Shown here: positions 5,977-6,439 of the stretch, piece by piece
Numbering within the stretch: position 1 is the first letter of the stretch
Layout: each line of letters starts with the position of its first letter
NCBI GenBank assembly: GCA_017379255.1
Contig: JAFNWZ010000220.1
Location: 1-6,439, forward strand
DNA length: 6,439 nucleotides
Direction of reading: 5' to 3'
Source of the DNA: Akkermansia sp.
Lineage (GTDB): Bacteria > Verrucomicrobiota > Verrucomicrobiia > Verrucomicrobiales > Akkermansiaceae
Translations under genes and position numbers: made by a program
The notes under the pieces: generated by a model
Database searches by the model: none
Told to the model about the DNA's origin: nothing
What the model saw: only the letters and a program-made list of their open reading frames with translations

Positions 5977-6237
5977 GGCGCATGACGAGTTGTGTACAAA
6001 TCTGCCCTCCGGCATTTTTCTGAGCGCTTCGTTTCCCTCCTTTCAAGCATGTTATTTCTGGCTCAGGTCATCGTCCCCACAGCTGGCTGCTGTGTCGGCG
6101 TTTGGTTCCGTCACGTGGAACCGTGCTAATTTGTGTCTTTCCTACTCCTTTCTCCTGTCCTAACTCAAGTATGACATACATAGAAATAGAACAAAAAACG
6201 AAAGTACGAATTCCGGTGTTTCGAGTCCCGTTGTATC
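5977..6237. other. Intergenic stretch with minor inverted repeats
   Basis: No convincing gene on either strand; the short open frames lack ribosome binding sites and protein-like composition. Two small elements are visible: GGTTCC (6104-6109) pairing with GGAACC (6117-6122), and GTATGACATAC (6169-6179), an inverted repeat with a one-base centre that could be an operator. Together with the neighbouring repeats this makes a 500-base non-coding block upstream of the recombinase. Confidence 0.5.
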
Positions 6238-6288
6238 GCGATGATTGTTTACACCGCCAATAAATTGGCGCTATAAACACATCATCGC
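6238..6288. repeat. Large imperfect palindrome (51 bases)
   Basis: Three nested perfect stems: GCGATGAT (6238-6245) with ATCATCGC (6281-6288); TGTTTA (6246-6251) with TAAACA (6274-6279); and CGCCAAT (6255-6261) with ATTGGCG (6264-6270). That is 21 base pairs with one bulge and one 3x3 internal loop. There is no T tract on either strand, so an intrinsic terminator is unlikely. Such palindromes are typical of transfer origins, replication origins or attachment regions; which of these applies cannot be told from sequence alone. Confidence 0.8.
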
Positions 6289-6290
6289 TT

Positions 6291-6321
6291 CAATTTTTGG
6301 TTTATCTCACACCAAAAATTG
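6291..6321. repeat. Perfect 11-base inverted repeat
   Basis: CAATTTTTGGT (6291-6301) pairs perfectly with ACCAAAAATTG (6311-6321) around a nine-base loop TTATCTCAC. It starts two bases after the previous palindrome, so the two form a tandem hairpin unit of about 84 bases. No T tract follows on either strand. Confidence 0.8.
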
Positions 6322-6357
6322 CAACGAGGGGGCTGCGGCCCAGGGATGGATTTCCTT

Positions 6358-6438
6358 CTATCTCCATAAAATCAGCCAGTACTGCTCCATTGAACGAAGC
6401 ACCACTTTCTGTTTTATGAAGCTCTCAGAAAATCTTGT
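6358..6438 (-). CDS. Possible C-terminal end of a gene entering from the right
   Basis: On the minus strand 26 codons are open from the window edge to TAG at 6358-6360, ending in SMEQYWLILWR. The plus strand is also open over the same bases (KISQYCSIERSTTF and onward), so the coding strand cannot be decided. I recognise no family in either reading. Treat it as unresolved. Confidence 0.2.
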   Translation of the reverse strand, partial: TRFSESFIKQKVVLRSMEQYWLILWR

Positions 6439-6439
6439 C

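Noticed and set aside
5989..6004. A possible third degenerate copy of the GTTATGGACCACC box (GTTGTGTACAAATCTG).
   Set aside because: It is 48 bases from copy B rather than 87, lacks the other boxes and hairpins, and matches only loosely.
6214..6240. TTTCGAGTCCCG resembling the T arm of a tRNA, which would mark an attachment site.
   Set aside because: The five-base T stem does not pair properly and no acceptor arm or CCA follows; no second copy occurs in the window.
5833..6280. Short minus-strand frames upstream of the recombinase (60 and 70 codons).
   Set aside because: They only read through the tandem repeats and hairpins, lack ribosome binding sites, and have no protein-like character.

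Overview
The window looks like part of an accessory, probably mobile, region of a Clostridia-type Bacillota genome, perhaps a gut Oscillospiraceae relative. This is inferred from mid GC content, near-consensus AAGGAGG ribosome binding sites, tight gene packing, a SLOG/DUF2493 gene, a tyrosine recombinase, and several genes I cannot assign to a known family. I cannot tell from sequence alone whether it is a plasmid, prophage or integrative element.

Layout. A short plus-strand operon enters from the left: the 3' part of a SLOG/DUF2493 nucleotide-binding-type protein (2-355) followed 11 bases later by a small lipoprotein (367-990). It ends at a strong bidirectional hairpin terminator (1023-1057). 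Every other gene I support is on the minus strand and is transcribed right to left. First comes a 600-base intergenic block (5827-6439) holding two very strong inverted repeats and a two-copy 87-base repeat. Next are a tyrosine recombinase (4864-5775) and a small coiled-coil protein (4556-4804), closed by a terminator (4518-4545). Then a 400-base non-coding block rich in perfect stems (4110-4515) serves as the long leader of a four-gene operon (4109 to 1105), which ends at the bidirectional terminator.

The main point of interest is that four-gene operon. Its products match no family I know, but by eye they are related to one another as a modular set: 134 aa = N module; 270 aa = N+C; 419 aa = N+N+C; 159 aa = C. 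The modules align at shared positions. Examples are PLIQW/PQIQW and KVTCAV/KVSRAV in the N module, and an RL-x2-L-x3-T-x-S/T-x-I helix plus an SxSL-x6-NS[YW] segment in the C module. The operon is therefore built from duplicated and recombined copies of two domains. It sits behind a structured leader and beside a recombinase whose upstream region carries repeated hairpin elements. Function is unknown; a multi-subunit assembly is one reasonable guess, but it is only a guess.
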